The position numbers and the translations under genes were made by a program. This document shows, piece by piece, positions 55,601 through 64,000 of a stretch of DNA of 64,000 bases; the stretch's first letter is position 1; each line of letters starts with the position of its first letter. This DNA is from Ligula intestinalis. Its lineage: Eukaryota > Platyhelminthes > Cestoda > Diphyllobothriidea > Diphyllobothriidae. The notes under the pieces are model-generated. The model saw only the letters and a list, made by a program, of their open reading frames with translations, was not told the origin of the DNA and searched no databases. The DNA is taken from assembly GCA_036362985.1 (NCBI GenBank), contig JAYGXS010000007.1, positions 26,842,910-26,906,909 of the forward strand, given 5' to 3'.

Positions 55601-56183
55601 GGGAACCTCATTGTTTAGGGTTGTAGTGATCTAAGTAGTGGTTGCACCGTGGTCACTACAATCAGCAAGTCAAATCCGAGATTGGAAGTTATAAGGCAGA
55701 AGGCCACTGTGAGAGTGATTTATTGTGAACAGAATTCCCTGTTTCTGTCTTAGGCGACAGTGGCCACTGGAAAAAACTAGGACTAGTATTGACTGCGTCC
55801 AGCCAGGCCTAAGAGAGACTGAGACAGTGGTAGCGGCTGCTTAAGTAGGATTACGGGACAAGTTCACGTGGATCGCTGTTGGTGAGCTGCAATTTGTCCG
55901 AGGGGATGTCGCCTGTAGAGGTCGGCCGGCGGGTGGCTTTTTCAAATGCACTCAGGCAGGCCTGCTTATTTGGACACATGCGTCTACGCAACCGTGTGCG
56001 CACTTGTGTACGTAACTGAATAACCCGAGGTCAACTGTGGGGGCCACCAGAAAGCTGAAGGAAACTCTGGCGCAGCTGTTATCAGTTAGCCAGAAGCAGT
56101 TGCGAGGTCAAGCCTCGGGGACACGGGGTGCAGCGATCTTGCTGTCTTGCCGGGTTAACTCGTTGGATAATGACACTCATTGA
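55601..56183. other. GC-richer segment, unassigned
   Basis: Includes GTGGCCACTGG and a CGGCCGGCGGG run. No recognisable coding frame. It ends at the 3' end of LINE fragment E. Confidence 0.35.
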
Positions 56184-56870
56184 TAGTAATAATAAATTGC
56201 ATATTTAAGGCCAAAGAGCCGATTCATTACAAACTTATAGCTATCTTGAAAAAAATTTGTTAATCACGGCTGCGCGTAAGCAGTTTATGGTAACAGGAAT
56301 GAGTAGTATCTTACGCGTGGTGAGATGATAAGTTAGATCCGATCAAGAACGAACTCTCTTATAAATTAATTTTTTGGGCGGTAAAAACTCCTACATCGGT
56401 GGCTGAGTTCAGCTAGCCACCGATTGCCAAAAATAGGAGGAAAAACTGCTTCAATAGGTAGCAGTGTATAACATGATGAAACTCGATGGGACCCTGCTGT
56501 AGAGGGTTTGGGACGCTTATTATCATGAAAGAAATAATATGGCGGTGAGTTATGAAGGGATCATTTGGGACAACAGGAGAACGCAGTAGAAGTCAAGGTG
56601 ACATCACCGAGATGACATCCACCAGACTCCAGAGTTCATCGACAAGTTGGCGACCACGCGATTACCAACAATAGCCACATCAAGGACCTCTGCGAAGGTT
56701 GCAAAACGAAGGAGAGTCTGCAGCATTTGGAAGTGATGCTTGACTCAGACTCCAGAGTGCATCGACAAGTTGGCGACCACGCGATAACTATGAATAGAAA
56801 CCTCGAAGACCACCGTCAAATTTGCAGAACGGAGAAGAGTTTGCAGCGTTTGGAAGTGATGCTTGACTCT
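56184..56870 (-). mobile_element. LINE family C/D 3' UTR fragment (copy E)
   Basis: On the minus strand this is the 3' UTR of the D family, ending with AAATATGCAATTTATTATTA (ATT microsatellite), as D ends at 61930-61980. It holds the three-tier stem-loop (56377-56450). The RT is absent: a 5'-truncated copy with only UTR. Part of it (56624-56869) is a tandem duplication with a period of about 123 bp. Confidence 0.75.
56624..56869 (-). repeat. 123-bp tandem duplication in the E 3' UTR
   Basis: AGACTCCAGAG-TCATCGACAA / GTTGGCGACCACGCGAT at 56624 recurs as AGACTCCAGAGTGCATCGAC at 56747. Both units end TTGGAAGTGATGCTTGACT. Copy D at 62280-62400 has a single unit, so the duplication is specific to E or its subfamily. 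Confidence 0.7.
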
Positions 56871-57079
56871 GATGAACGTTCTCCCGACCGCTAACGGAAC
56901 TTATCTGTCCCGTTAATTGGAACCATTGCTTGTGACGACACATGATTTTGGGGCAGCCGGTCTTGGGCAACAAAGGGGGGTGTGTAGTCATTGTGGCCGT
57001 CCGCTACAGGATAATTTAAACGTACACAAAGAGTTCTTGAGGCATGAAGTTCTGCAGCTAATTGACAACCATCGCCAAC

Positions 57080-57522
57080 TGTTCGTTGACTTTGAACCCC
57101 GCCAGGCTTCATGCTGAAGATAATGCTGCTGAAGCAGCAGCCCGCAGTCTGCTAACCCTTCAGCCGATAGCGCGCAACTTTTACCGACAACCATTGAAGG
57201 AAGACTGAGAACACTGTGTTCTTGTGCCAACCCTCTCCGTCTGGAACTAATGTTTTTAAACGATATGAAACAGTTATCCTGCTGATGAGTCAACTCAGCT
57301 TACAACTGTACATTTATTCCGTTTGTATCATACCTTTGAAGGCAGGTTTTTTTCACTTGAAGCAAACTCCCTATCTCGCCCAGTATTGACAAACAAAAAA
57401 CCTGAAACAAAACCAATACTGGCCGCAACATAGGGAGTTTGTTTTAGGTTTTTTCCGGTCTTCGAGATGTTGGAAGGCGCCCAAGAGTTGCATTACCAAC
57501 TCTTTACAATTGCCTGTAAACT
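57080..57522 (+). mobile_element. LINE family A 3' UTR (copy A3), interrupted by element B
   Basis: Begins GACTTTGAACCCCGCCAGGC, follows A1 closely over the whole 3' UTR and stops in TGCCTGTAAACT (57511-57522). The missing end, ACTGGCATAATAAACATATT, continues at 60983 on the far side of element B. A3 has no RT codons attached. The 200 bp before it (56880-57080) are unassigned. Confidence 0.85.
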
Positions 57523-57677
57523 CAGTCAGTCAGTCAGTCAGTATATTTGAGGGAAAAATAGGCTTGCGCCTTTGTATTCCTATTTGTCACATCAAAATCT
57601 CAAGAATTATAAACAATGTTAACAAGTTTTCAGTCAGGAAAATATAGACAGTCACATGGTGCAGTGGTGTTTCAAGG

Positions 57678-60511
57678 TTAATTTGTCACATAGTTCACGT
57701 TGTGTTGTAGCATGTGTATATCAAGTCGGTGTTGGAATATATCCATAGATTGGGACATAACAATGGCCTCGGGAAGGTTATTCCACGGGTCCACGACACG
57801 ATTAGAGAAAAAATTCTTCCGTACCTTCAATCTTCCTTGGGGCACATAGAGTTTGAAGGGATGCCCCCGGAGATTAGTTGTAGTGGCGAGTTGGAAGAAG
57901 TCGTCACACATGAGAGCGCAGTCAAAGCCACGCACGATACGGAAGGTTTGTATCAAATCTCCGCGTAACTGCCTATAACTCAAAGGATAGAGATTAAGGT
58001 TATTTAGGCGGATCTCATATGGTAGTGAACCTTGGCCTCTTACTAATTTTGTTGCTCGCCGCTGCACCCTCTCAAGTACGTTATAATCCTGCCGCATCCA
58101 CGGTCTCCAGGCTTGAATCGCGTATTCAAGATGTGGCCTTATGAAGGTACCGAAGATTTTCGAGAAACAGTCTTCATCAAAAACCGTGAATGCCCGCTTG
58201 ATGGCGTACAACATTGAAGTTGCAGTTTTAGCCGCCTTACAACATTGTGTAGAAGGTTTGAGATTGTCTGTCATCAAGATGCCGAGATCCTTCTGTATTT
58301 CTGTTTCTTGCAGAGGGATTCCGCTCAGATGGTAGGGTCGCGCATAAGGCACCGCATTTCGATTTCCCAGGCGCAGCAGAGTGCATTTGTTAGAATTGAA
58401 GGACAGCAGCCATCTATGCGACCACTCGTTTAATCGACAAAGATTTTCCTGGAAGTTATCTTCATCGGCAGCACACCTGATGACCCTCCATATTTTTACA
58501 TCATCTGCAAACATGGCGCACTAGCAGTCCAATTCCTGTACACAATCATTAACGAACAAGAGAAAGAGGGTGGGTCCGAGTACTGAACCTTGAGGGACTC
58601 CACTTTCGATGACTGTCGGCCTTGATTGTTGTCGTCCTACACACACCGTTTGGGAACGACCAGATAGGAAATTCTCAATCCACGTAAGAAGTCTGCCTTC
58701 GATACCCATCAGTCTCAACTTATGCAGGAGACGTTGGTGTGGAACACTGTCAAAGGCCCTCTGGAAATCAATGTAGGCTGCATGTACAGTTTCTTTTGCA
58801 TCAATTGCCCTTGTCCAGCTTTGCATCGTATAAAGCAAGTTTGTTACACATGACCTTCCCCTACGGAATCCAAATTGCGCATTCGACAATATATTGTGAG
58901 TTTCACAATATATCATCAATTGCTTCTTGATGATCTTCTCCATTACTTTGCAGCATATGGAGGTCAGACTCACGGGTCTGTAGTTATTCGCAGATGCACG
59001 ACCACCACTTTTGTAAAGCGGTGTAATATGCGCTAATTTCCAGTCCGGAGGAAGTATTCCAGTATCAAACGATTTCTGGCACACTAGTGAAAGGGGTTTA
59101 GCCAGCTCTCTAGCAAGTTCCTTGAGCGATTTGGTAGGAATTTCATCAGGACCCGGAGATTTACATTCCTTCAAGCTTTTTAGTTCTTGAAAAATCGCCT
59201 CTTCTTCAAACAAAATATCCCCAATATTTGGTGCTTCCACGATCTTGTCAACAGTTGCGACGAAGGGAGGTTCTATGGTGAAGACAGACTGAAAGAACTC
59301 AGCAAAATGTTCTGCTTTGTTTTTACAGTCGGAAATTTTGTGACCATCATCAGTTTGCATAACAGGAATCGAGTTCCTGTTACGTGTGCTTTTCCGTAAA
59401 TAACTGTATAGCAACTTTGGATTATTGACAGCTCGACGCAGTAGATCGCTCTAAAAGTCCCGTCGTGCTTTGAAAACCATTTTTTTACCTTGTTCCGCTG
59501 GATTTTGTACTGTTCAAAATCTTCGTTGCAGCTTGTGTTGCAAAACTTCTTCCAAAGCTTTCTTTTTTTATTGATCTCTCTTTTGATAGCTCTGTTCAGC
59601 CATGGAGGTCGGCTAGATACCTTGGGCACTGAAAGTGGACAATGACTGCGCATTAGCTGCAACAACCACTCCTTAAATGTATTCCAGTCCTCAGTGACAT
59701 CCCCAGAGAAAAAAAGACCCCAGTCTATTTGTGATGCCTCTTCTCTCATTTGTGAGAAGTCACCTCGCCATATATTCGACCTTGGTTCGTCTACTGTAGG
59801 GGGTAACGAGTAAAGACCATAATCCCAACAAAGTACGGCATGCTCACTTCGACCTAGTGGAGGTAGGCAGCATACCTCGTCTATAGCGTCGGGATGCTTC
59901 GTGAAGACTAGATCTAAACAACTTGCTTGTTGCCCTCCACGTGCTCTAGTTGAAACTAGGACGTGTTGTGTGAAAAGGGCCTCAAGTGTTGTTTTAAGCA
60001 GATGGTGACCAAAGGTGTTTTTAGAACAATTGGCCCGCAAATTGTTCCAACATATGCTGGGCGCATTGAAGTCACCCATGAGTACAACATCAGGTCGACT
60101 TCCTATCTCCTTTATGCACACCAGTAAACGCGCATCTGCATCACTGTTTGTCTGCGGTGGTCGGTAGACAGTCACGGCTTCCAGGGGCTGCGACCCCCGT
60201 GCCTTAATTGTCAGCCAAATAGCCTCTATACCATGAGTAATCCTTTCAGGCTTCTCGCACACACTTAATTCGTTCTTTACATACATAGCAATTCCTCCGC
60301 CCTGGCGTTCCACTCGGTCTCGTCTAAATAGTTGGTATCCGCATAGCGCCACTTCTGAATCACTGATGCTTTGTGACAGCCAGGTTTCTGTAATTGCTAT
60401 AACATCAGGGGACCCATCGGCTACCTGTATTTGAAGTTCATCAAACTTCGAGAATAAACTCTGGGCGTTAGTATATAGAAATTTCAGCCGGCGAGACTCT
60501 GCAGTGTCCAA
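57678..60511 (-). pseudogene. Element B ORF2: AP endonuclease and reverse transcriptase
   Basis: The N-terminal frame (60511 down to about 59480) has the apurinic-endonuclease fold motifs YTNAQSLF (13-20), ITETWL (40-45, catalytic Glu), GGGIAMYVKN (71-80), LMGDFNAP (Asp/Asn pair), CLDLVF and RSEHAVL (catalytic His). It then slips out of frame at a run of seven A (minus strand, 59480-59486). The RT frame continues with a TAG at 59451-59453, LLYSYLRKS, KSPGPDEIPTK, PLYKSGGRASANNYRPVSL, AAYIDFQRAFDSVPHQRLL, GVPQGSVLGPTLF, a TAG at 58521, then AMFADDVKIW (FADD box intact), LGILMTD, PHLEYAIQAWRPW and FFSNRVVDPWNNLPE. One frameshift and two stops separate it from an intact ORF2. Confidence 0.9.
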
Positions 60512-60537
60512 TGCGTTTGGGCGCGAGTTTGCCAGTA

Positions 60538-60982
60538 CTACTGGACCGCAGCCGTCATCAGGATTGACTGCTTCCCCAGCACTATGGTAGTTTTCTGTAT
60601 TATTTGGTCCCTGAAAATGGCCAGATTGCTCTCTCCAGCTCTCTCTCTCCCCCGTAGTTCCGCCACCAATTCTCGGTGTTTCAGACGTTCTGCTGGAGAG
60701 TAGTCCGGCTGAAAAAACACCGTCTTTTGTGAGTGGCGGAGAGCTGTCTTCCGGGACAGAACCAAGTTCACCTGTTCTTTGTTATCCAAGACTATCCTGA
60801 GAGGTCGAGGCCGGACAGTTTCCGACTGTTCAGTAACTTGTTTGCCTATCCTGAAAGCTCCACAAACTCCTACTGTCTCTCGCTGTCTGAGAATGTCTTT
60901 TAGCAGGTCCCGAAAATTTTCGACGTCCGCATCCGTCCTTTCATTCGGAGTAGTTCCGTCTGATTCAGGTAGGCCTTGAACG
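60538..60982 (-). pseudogene. Element B ORF1, C-terminal part
   Basis: The minus-strand frame 60538-61020 carries, from about PVVQGLPESDG to the end, an acidic then basic segment (DADVENFRDLLKDIL, VCGAFRIGK, RPRPLRIVLDNKEQVNLVLS, YSPAERLKHRELVAELRGR). This resembles the C-terminal half of ORF1-type proteins of CR1-like LINEs, which bind nucleic acid and chaperone it. The apparent first 12 residues (MDTYNNNMFIMP) are encoded by antisense LINE A3 sequence across the junction, not by element B. So ORF1 is 5'-truncated by the insertion process and the start codon is accidental. It precedes ORF2 by 26 bp. Confidence 0.7.
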
Positions 60983-61010
60983 ACTGGCATAATAAACATA
61001 TTATTATTAT
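60983..61010 (+). mobile_element. Distal end of LINE A3 (right of element B)
   Basis: ACTGGCATAATAAACATATT followed by ATTATTAT is the 3' end of LINE family A (compare 51175-51198), displaced by the insertion of element B. Confidence 0.8.
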
Positions 61011-61027
61011 AAGTATCCACAAAAAGA

Positions 61028-61540
61028 TATATCCGGATTGGCTCACTAAAATCTAAAGATATATATTATCAGAAAAGATAAATTGTGGAGGAAATACTGT
61101 ATGAATAAAGAAGTCCAACCTTTCAGTGATTACAAAACTCAGAGGAACGAACTGAGAACCATGACATTTAAAGAACGTCGGGAGTTCAAGAACGATGTGC
61201 TGCAAAATGCAATGCGGAAGGCTAAGAAAACTTTTCAGTTACATCCGCAGAAGCGCAAAAAACAGATATTCAATCCCGACAATGAAGACCACCGTGGGCG
61301 TAAAAAGCGCTGAAAACAAGGCAAAACCGAGTCTTTTTGTTCAGTTCTTTTTATCAATCTATACAAATCACTCAAGGTTCCTTTTGACCTCCATGGAAAA
61401 ATTGCCAACTCGACGCATTAAAAATATCGTGTTTTAGAAAGAAATTTGAGAAACTAAAAAATTTGAAATCTCTAGGACCGGGGCAAATTCCATCCAAATT
61501 TTTAACGAACTCGCTGGTGAATTCTATGTACCTATGTCAA
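61028..61540 (+). pseudogene. Element B-related LINE fragment (endonuclease-RT linker)
   Basis: In shifting frames: YPDWLTKI-stop, RKDKLWRKYCMNKEVQPFSD, YKTQRNELRTMTFKERREFK, NDVLQNAMRKAKKTF, then (frame +1) RRSAKNRYSIPTMKTT and ENKAKPSLFVQFFLSIYTNH, then EKLKNLKSLGPGQIPSKFLT. This follows the order of element B residues from PPWLNRAIKREINKKRKLW to SPGPDEIPTKSLKEL, but with a different sequence, so it is a related yet distinct family. It has at least three frame breaks and no catalytic RT motifs remain. Confidence 0.75.
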
Positions 61541-61544
61541 TATG

Positions 61545-61690
61545 CGTGAATATTCGAGGTCCAGATATCATATCATTTTCACAATCCCCCGAAGAAGAGG
61601 AAGAAGAGGGTACGAGGACATATACCGATTTATTTGAAGACTGACGTTTCGGAAACTCGCTCGGTTCCATCGTCAAATTAACTGGGTAGT
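61545..61690 (-). mobile_element. PLE 3' tail with hammerhead-like core
   Basis: Minus strand: TTGACGA (C3 changed to T), a bulged T, GGAACC-GAGCGA-GTTTCC as stem II with one mismatch, GAAACGTCAGTC, then AAATAAATCGGTATATG. It ends with ATATCTGGACCTCGAATATT, shared with 41060-41080. The C3 change and weak stem I argue against activity. No PLE coding part is attached. Confidence 0.55.
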
Positions 61691-61699
61691 TGTTCCTGC

Positions 61700-61929
61700 T
61701 CGCCGGGACTGTTGCAACCTTGCCTCGTGCCTGTTATTATATCCGCGCTCGACGCCCGAACTTGGACCTGCCTGATGGATATTGATTGACCGTAATATTG
61801 ATCACTGGTGAGCTCGTGTGATTTCTGCTAACTTATCGGCAATCGTAAGTCAGCGTGATGCCTGATGTGCTCATCGTCGACTGACGAGTGTTCCTGCGCA
61901 CCTGACCCTTGCTTGTGCCAATGACAAAA
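61700..61929. other. No gene recognised
   Basis: GC-richer stretch between the PLE tail and the 3' end of LINE D. It may be the body of the same PLE end. Nothing coding seen. Confidence 0.35.
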
Positions 61930-62059
61930 TGGCTAATAATAATAATAATAAAAATTTGTATATTTAAGGCCCAAGGGGCCCTGTCGTTACAAACTTAGTG
62001 CTATCGTGAAAATAAAAATAATAATGATAAGCAGTGAACTCTTATAAATAATTGTCATC

Positions 62060-62141
62060 GGCAGTAAAAAAAAACTCCTAGATCGGTGGATGAGTTCAGC
62101 GGGCCACCGAGTTCAAAAAAAGTTTAGGAGAAAAAACTGCC
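62060..62141 (-). promoter_or_regulatory. Three-tier stem-loop in the D 3' UTR
   Basis: Minus strand: GGCAGT, T-run, CTCCTA, ..., TCGGTGG, loop containing CTGAACT, CCACCGA, ..., TAGGAG, T-run, ACTGCC. All three stems are perfect in this copy. Counterparts in C and E keep the pairing with different bases (see 53296-53381). Confidence 0.7.
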
Positions 62142-62449
62142 TTAATAGGTAAAAGGGTTTGATGTGGTTAGTTTGGGACCTGATGTTGAGGGTTCGGGAC
62201 GTTTATGGTCATGGGAAAAAATAATATATCGTTGATTTAGGAAGGGTTCATCCGGAAGGCAGGAGAAGGCAGTAGAAGTCAGGGCAACGTCATCGAGTTG
62301 CGACCCACCAGATTTCAGAGCCAATCGCGAAGACCACAACGAAGGTTGCAAAAACGGAGAAGAATTCGCAGCCCTTGGAAGTGATGCTTGACTCTGCAGA
62401 GGGAAATGCTAACATATTTAGAAACCATTTTAGTATCCTGGGAAGAGCT

Positions 62450-63922
62450 TCAAATGCCAGGAGGACCCTTTTCAAAATCTACAACTTGCGTGTTTGGAAA
62501 GGAAACAGACAGTAACGACTTTATTTTCTCTAAATTTAAATGCTTATATAATTTGCCTTTAAAAATCGACAGTGTAGAAGACAGTCTAATATCGAGAGGA
62601 AGGTTGTTCCAAATAAAAGCATATTTGGAGGTAAAAAAGCGAGAACGGTTAGATGTGGAGCTATGGGGTGGTAAAATTATCATGGAAGAGTTACGAGTGG
62701 CGTAAGGTCGGTCAACTGGAAGGAGAGCGTTAATTTGTGGGAGATTAGGACTATTGTTAACGCGAAACAGAAAGCATAGACCAGCTTCGAGTCTTCTTAT
62801 CCAAAGAAATTTCATGTTTGCTAATTGACATCTATCTGTATAACACATACCAGACCCAGAAACAGAAAATATTTTACGAGTGAAAACTCGCTGAACCTTT
62901 TCAATCTTACTACGGTCATGCTGGGTCATGAGGCCAAAAAGCGGGCAGCAGTATTCTAGTATAGGAAGAACAAACATGCGGTATAGTTTTAACTTCATTT
63001 CTGGAAGGAAAAAGTTATGCGATATAAACCCACATATCTGTGCGGCCTTGGCAGAAATTCGATCTGCATGAGGTGATAATGCAAGCTTATTCGTGTAAGT
63101 AAGACCCAAATCCTTTATCGTAGATCTTTCTAACAGTGGACTATTTTGGAAGATAATGGGTCCAGGAAGCCTTGCGGGACCAAAACTCAAGAAACTACAT
63201 TTTGATGGAGAAAACTCCATCTGCCATGTTGCGCTCCAACTTGAGAGAGTACGCAAGTCTGCGTTAACTTTATCAACACAACTACTGGCCGTGTCCTTAG
63301 AAAATGAGTAAATACACTTAAGGTCATCAGCATAAATGAAATTTTCCGAATTATTTAGCACTGTTGAAATTTCATTTATGTAAAGAATGAAAAGGAGGGG
63401 ACCTAAAACCGTGCCTTGTAATACACCACTCGTTATCGGCTGAGGCATCGAGTAGCTATTGCCTACTAAGACCTTCTGGCTGCGGTTAGACAGGTAGGAG
63501 GCAATGAAATCGAGGAGGGGAGGCCTGATGCCTAGGGCTTCCAGTTTCACTAAAAGGCGCCTATGAGGCACCTTGTCAAAAGCTTTACTAAGGTCAAAGT
63601 AAATCACGATGACTGATTGCTGTTCATTACGAAGTGAGGTAACCAGGTTAAGGAATGCTAAGTGGCAGGTTTCGCATGATCTTCCAGGTAGAAATCCATG
63701 CTGTGAGGCACTTAATAGTTTATTTTCTACACAAAAATCGAGAATTTGATTAAAAATGATCTTTTCCAGAAGTTTGGCTAGGGCCGGGGTTTTATGAACA
63801 CCTCGGTAGTTATTTACGTCCGAACGAGATCCTGACTTGAAGACTGGAAGAATAATAGATGTCTTCCATGAGTCAGGAAAGAAACCGTTTAGAAGATAAG
63901 CTGAGAATAGATAACTTAGCAA
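62450..63922 (-). CDS. Reverse transcriptase of LINE copy D, open over 490 codons
   Basis: The frame holds a complete CR1/Jockey-like RT palm and thumb: TSIILPVFKSGSRSDVNNYR (21-40), SASQHGFLPGRSCETC (71-86), VIYFDLSKAFDKVPHRRL (106-123, first catalytic Asp), SGVLQGTVLGPLLFILYIN (165-183), FIYADDLKCIYSF (YADD at 197-200), KDLGLTYTNKL, LYRMFVLPILEYCCPLFGL, FTRKIFSVSGSG, and the C-terminal FIWNNLPLDIR and KGKLYKHLN. No stop or frameshift lies inside. The Met at 63922 is internal to the RT; the true start is upstream, beyond a likely one-base deletion near 63930 and the window edge. It is the freshest element here and makes the RNA-templated DNA polymerase for target-primed reverse transcription. 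Confidence 0.88.
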   Translation of the reverse strand: MLSYLFSAYLLNGFFPDSWKTSIILPVFKSGSRSDVNNYRGVHKTPALAKLLEKIIFNQILDFCVENKLLSASQHGFLPGRSCETCHLAFLNLVTSLRNEQQSVIVIYFDLSKAFDKVPHRRLLVKLEALGIRPPLLDFIASYLSNRSQKVLVGNSYSMPQPITSGVLQGTVLGPLLFILYINEISTVLNNSENFIYADDLKCIYSFSKDTASSCVDKVNADLRTLSSWSATWQMEFSPSKCSFLSFGPARLPGPIIFQNSPLLERSTIKDLGLTYTNKLALSPHADRISAKAAQICGFISHNFFLPEMKLKLYRMFVLPILEYCCPLFGLMTQHDRSKIEKVQRVFTRKIFSVSGSGMCYTDRCQLANMKFLWIRRLEAGLCFLFRVNNSPNLPQINALLPVDRPYATRNSSMIILPPHSSTSNRSRFFTSKYAFIWNNLPLDIRLSSTLSIFKGKLYKHLNLEKIKSLLSVSFPNTQVVDFEKGPPGI

Positions 63923-64000
63923 TGGGGGAAGCTGAATACTCTCTTGATAAGTGAATTTGGAAGGCCGTCAGTTCCCGAGGAGTGCGAGTTTTTTAGACGG

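Larger units (their letters stand above)
57520..60985 (-). mobile_element. LINE element B (CR1-like), nested in A3
   Basis: A nearly full-length non-LTR retrotransposon on the minus strand: truncated ORF1, then ORF2 with AP endonuclease and RT, about 140 bp of 3' UTR and a TGAC tetranucleotide tail (plus-strand CAGT repeats at 57523-57541). It splits the 3' UTR of A3 at GTAAACT / ACTGGCATAA with ACT on both sides (57520-57522 and 60983-60985), a possible 3-bp target duplication. B is therefore younger than A3. Confidence 0.85.
61930..64000 (-). mobile_element. LINE family C/D, copy D (runs off the right edge)
   Basis: Minus-strand non-LTR element: (ATT)n tail at about 61935-61951, GGGCCTTAAATATACAAATT, a 3' UTR with the three-tier stem-loop (62060-62141), the RT frame 62450-63922, and further upstream codons up to the window edge. 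Past the ORF start, GTDGLPNSLIKRVFS is readable on the minus strand in another phase, followed by SLPPLLSYL; one base in a C-run near 63930 accounts for the shift. The endonuclease and ORF1 would lie outside the window. Confidence 0.9.

Noticed and set aside
61028..61540. A continuation of LINE A3 or of element B
   Set aside because: The residue order follows element B but the sequence differs throughout and the strand is opposite, so it is a separate related element.
1..64000. CRISPR arrays, bacterial operons, phage genes, ribosome binding sites
   Set aside because: Nothing of the kind is seen; the content is eukaryotic retroelements and the direct repeats are dispersed or tandem transposon pieces without regular spacers.

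Overview
The window is 64 kb of eukaryotic, repeat-dominated DNA, visibly AT-rich with short GC-rich islands. I see no intact host gene, no rRNA or functional tRNA gene and no CRISPR array. A run of 100 N (49883-49982) marks a scaffold gap, so this is draft assembly. Recognisable coding sequence is all retroelement, apart from a transposase remnant: Penelope-like elements (PLEs) with GIY-YIG endonuclease domains, and CR1/Jockey-like non-LTR retrotransposons with an AP endonuclease and reverse transcriptase. The mixture (several GIY-YIG PLE families, hammerhead-ribozyme-like motifs in PLE ends, CR1-like LINEs, tRNA-derived SINEs) best fits a large flatworm genome, possibly a pseudophyllidean tapeworm. 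That is inference from family resemblance; no host gene confirms it.

Layout. 0-9.3 kb: empty DNA with three PLE fragments (4.3-5.1, 6.7-7.4, 8.0-9.2 kb); the last is flanked by inverted copies of its own 3' end. 9.7-14.5 kb: two tRNA-derived SINEs and members of several dispersed repeat families. 15.8-18.1 kb: two more PLE relics and a duplicated PLE 3' end. 19.2-22.0 kb: an old sequence triplicated in tandem, whose middle copy was hit by two small PLE insertions. 22.5-23.1 kb: two SINEs back to back and a degenerate telomere-like tract. 23.9-30.7 kb: a local duplication; one copy carries a 1.4-kb insertion (a 265-bp palindrome with a complete hammerhead ribozyme, then a PLE with inverted ends) and the other serves as the empty site. 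31-41 kb: mostly unassigned, with PLE relics at 33.3-33.8 and 36.6-37.0 kb. 38.7-49 kb: copies of an AT-rich dispersed family around the longest PLE relic (45.8-47.1 kb, RT plus endonuclease, catalytic aspartates lost). 50-64 kb: a nest of CR1-like LINEs of three families (A: three copies; B: one long copy nested in an A copy; C/D/E: three copies), plus a mariner-type MITE and a 566-bp insertion.

How it fits together. PLE ends recur across the window as about 100-bp pieces: a hammerhead-like core, then AATAAA, then a conserved tail near TTGTYCCAGNGATCGA. They occur alone, as inverted pairs and at the ends of longer PLE relics. One SINE ends in a similar tail. LINE families A and C/D/E each keep a long stem-loop near the 3' end, with base changes that largely preserve pairing. 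The D copy running off the right edge has a 490-codon RT frame without a stop and looks youngest; almost everything else is broken.
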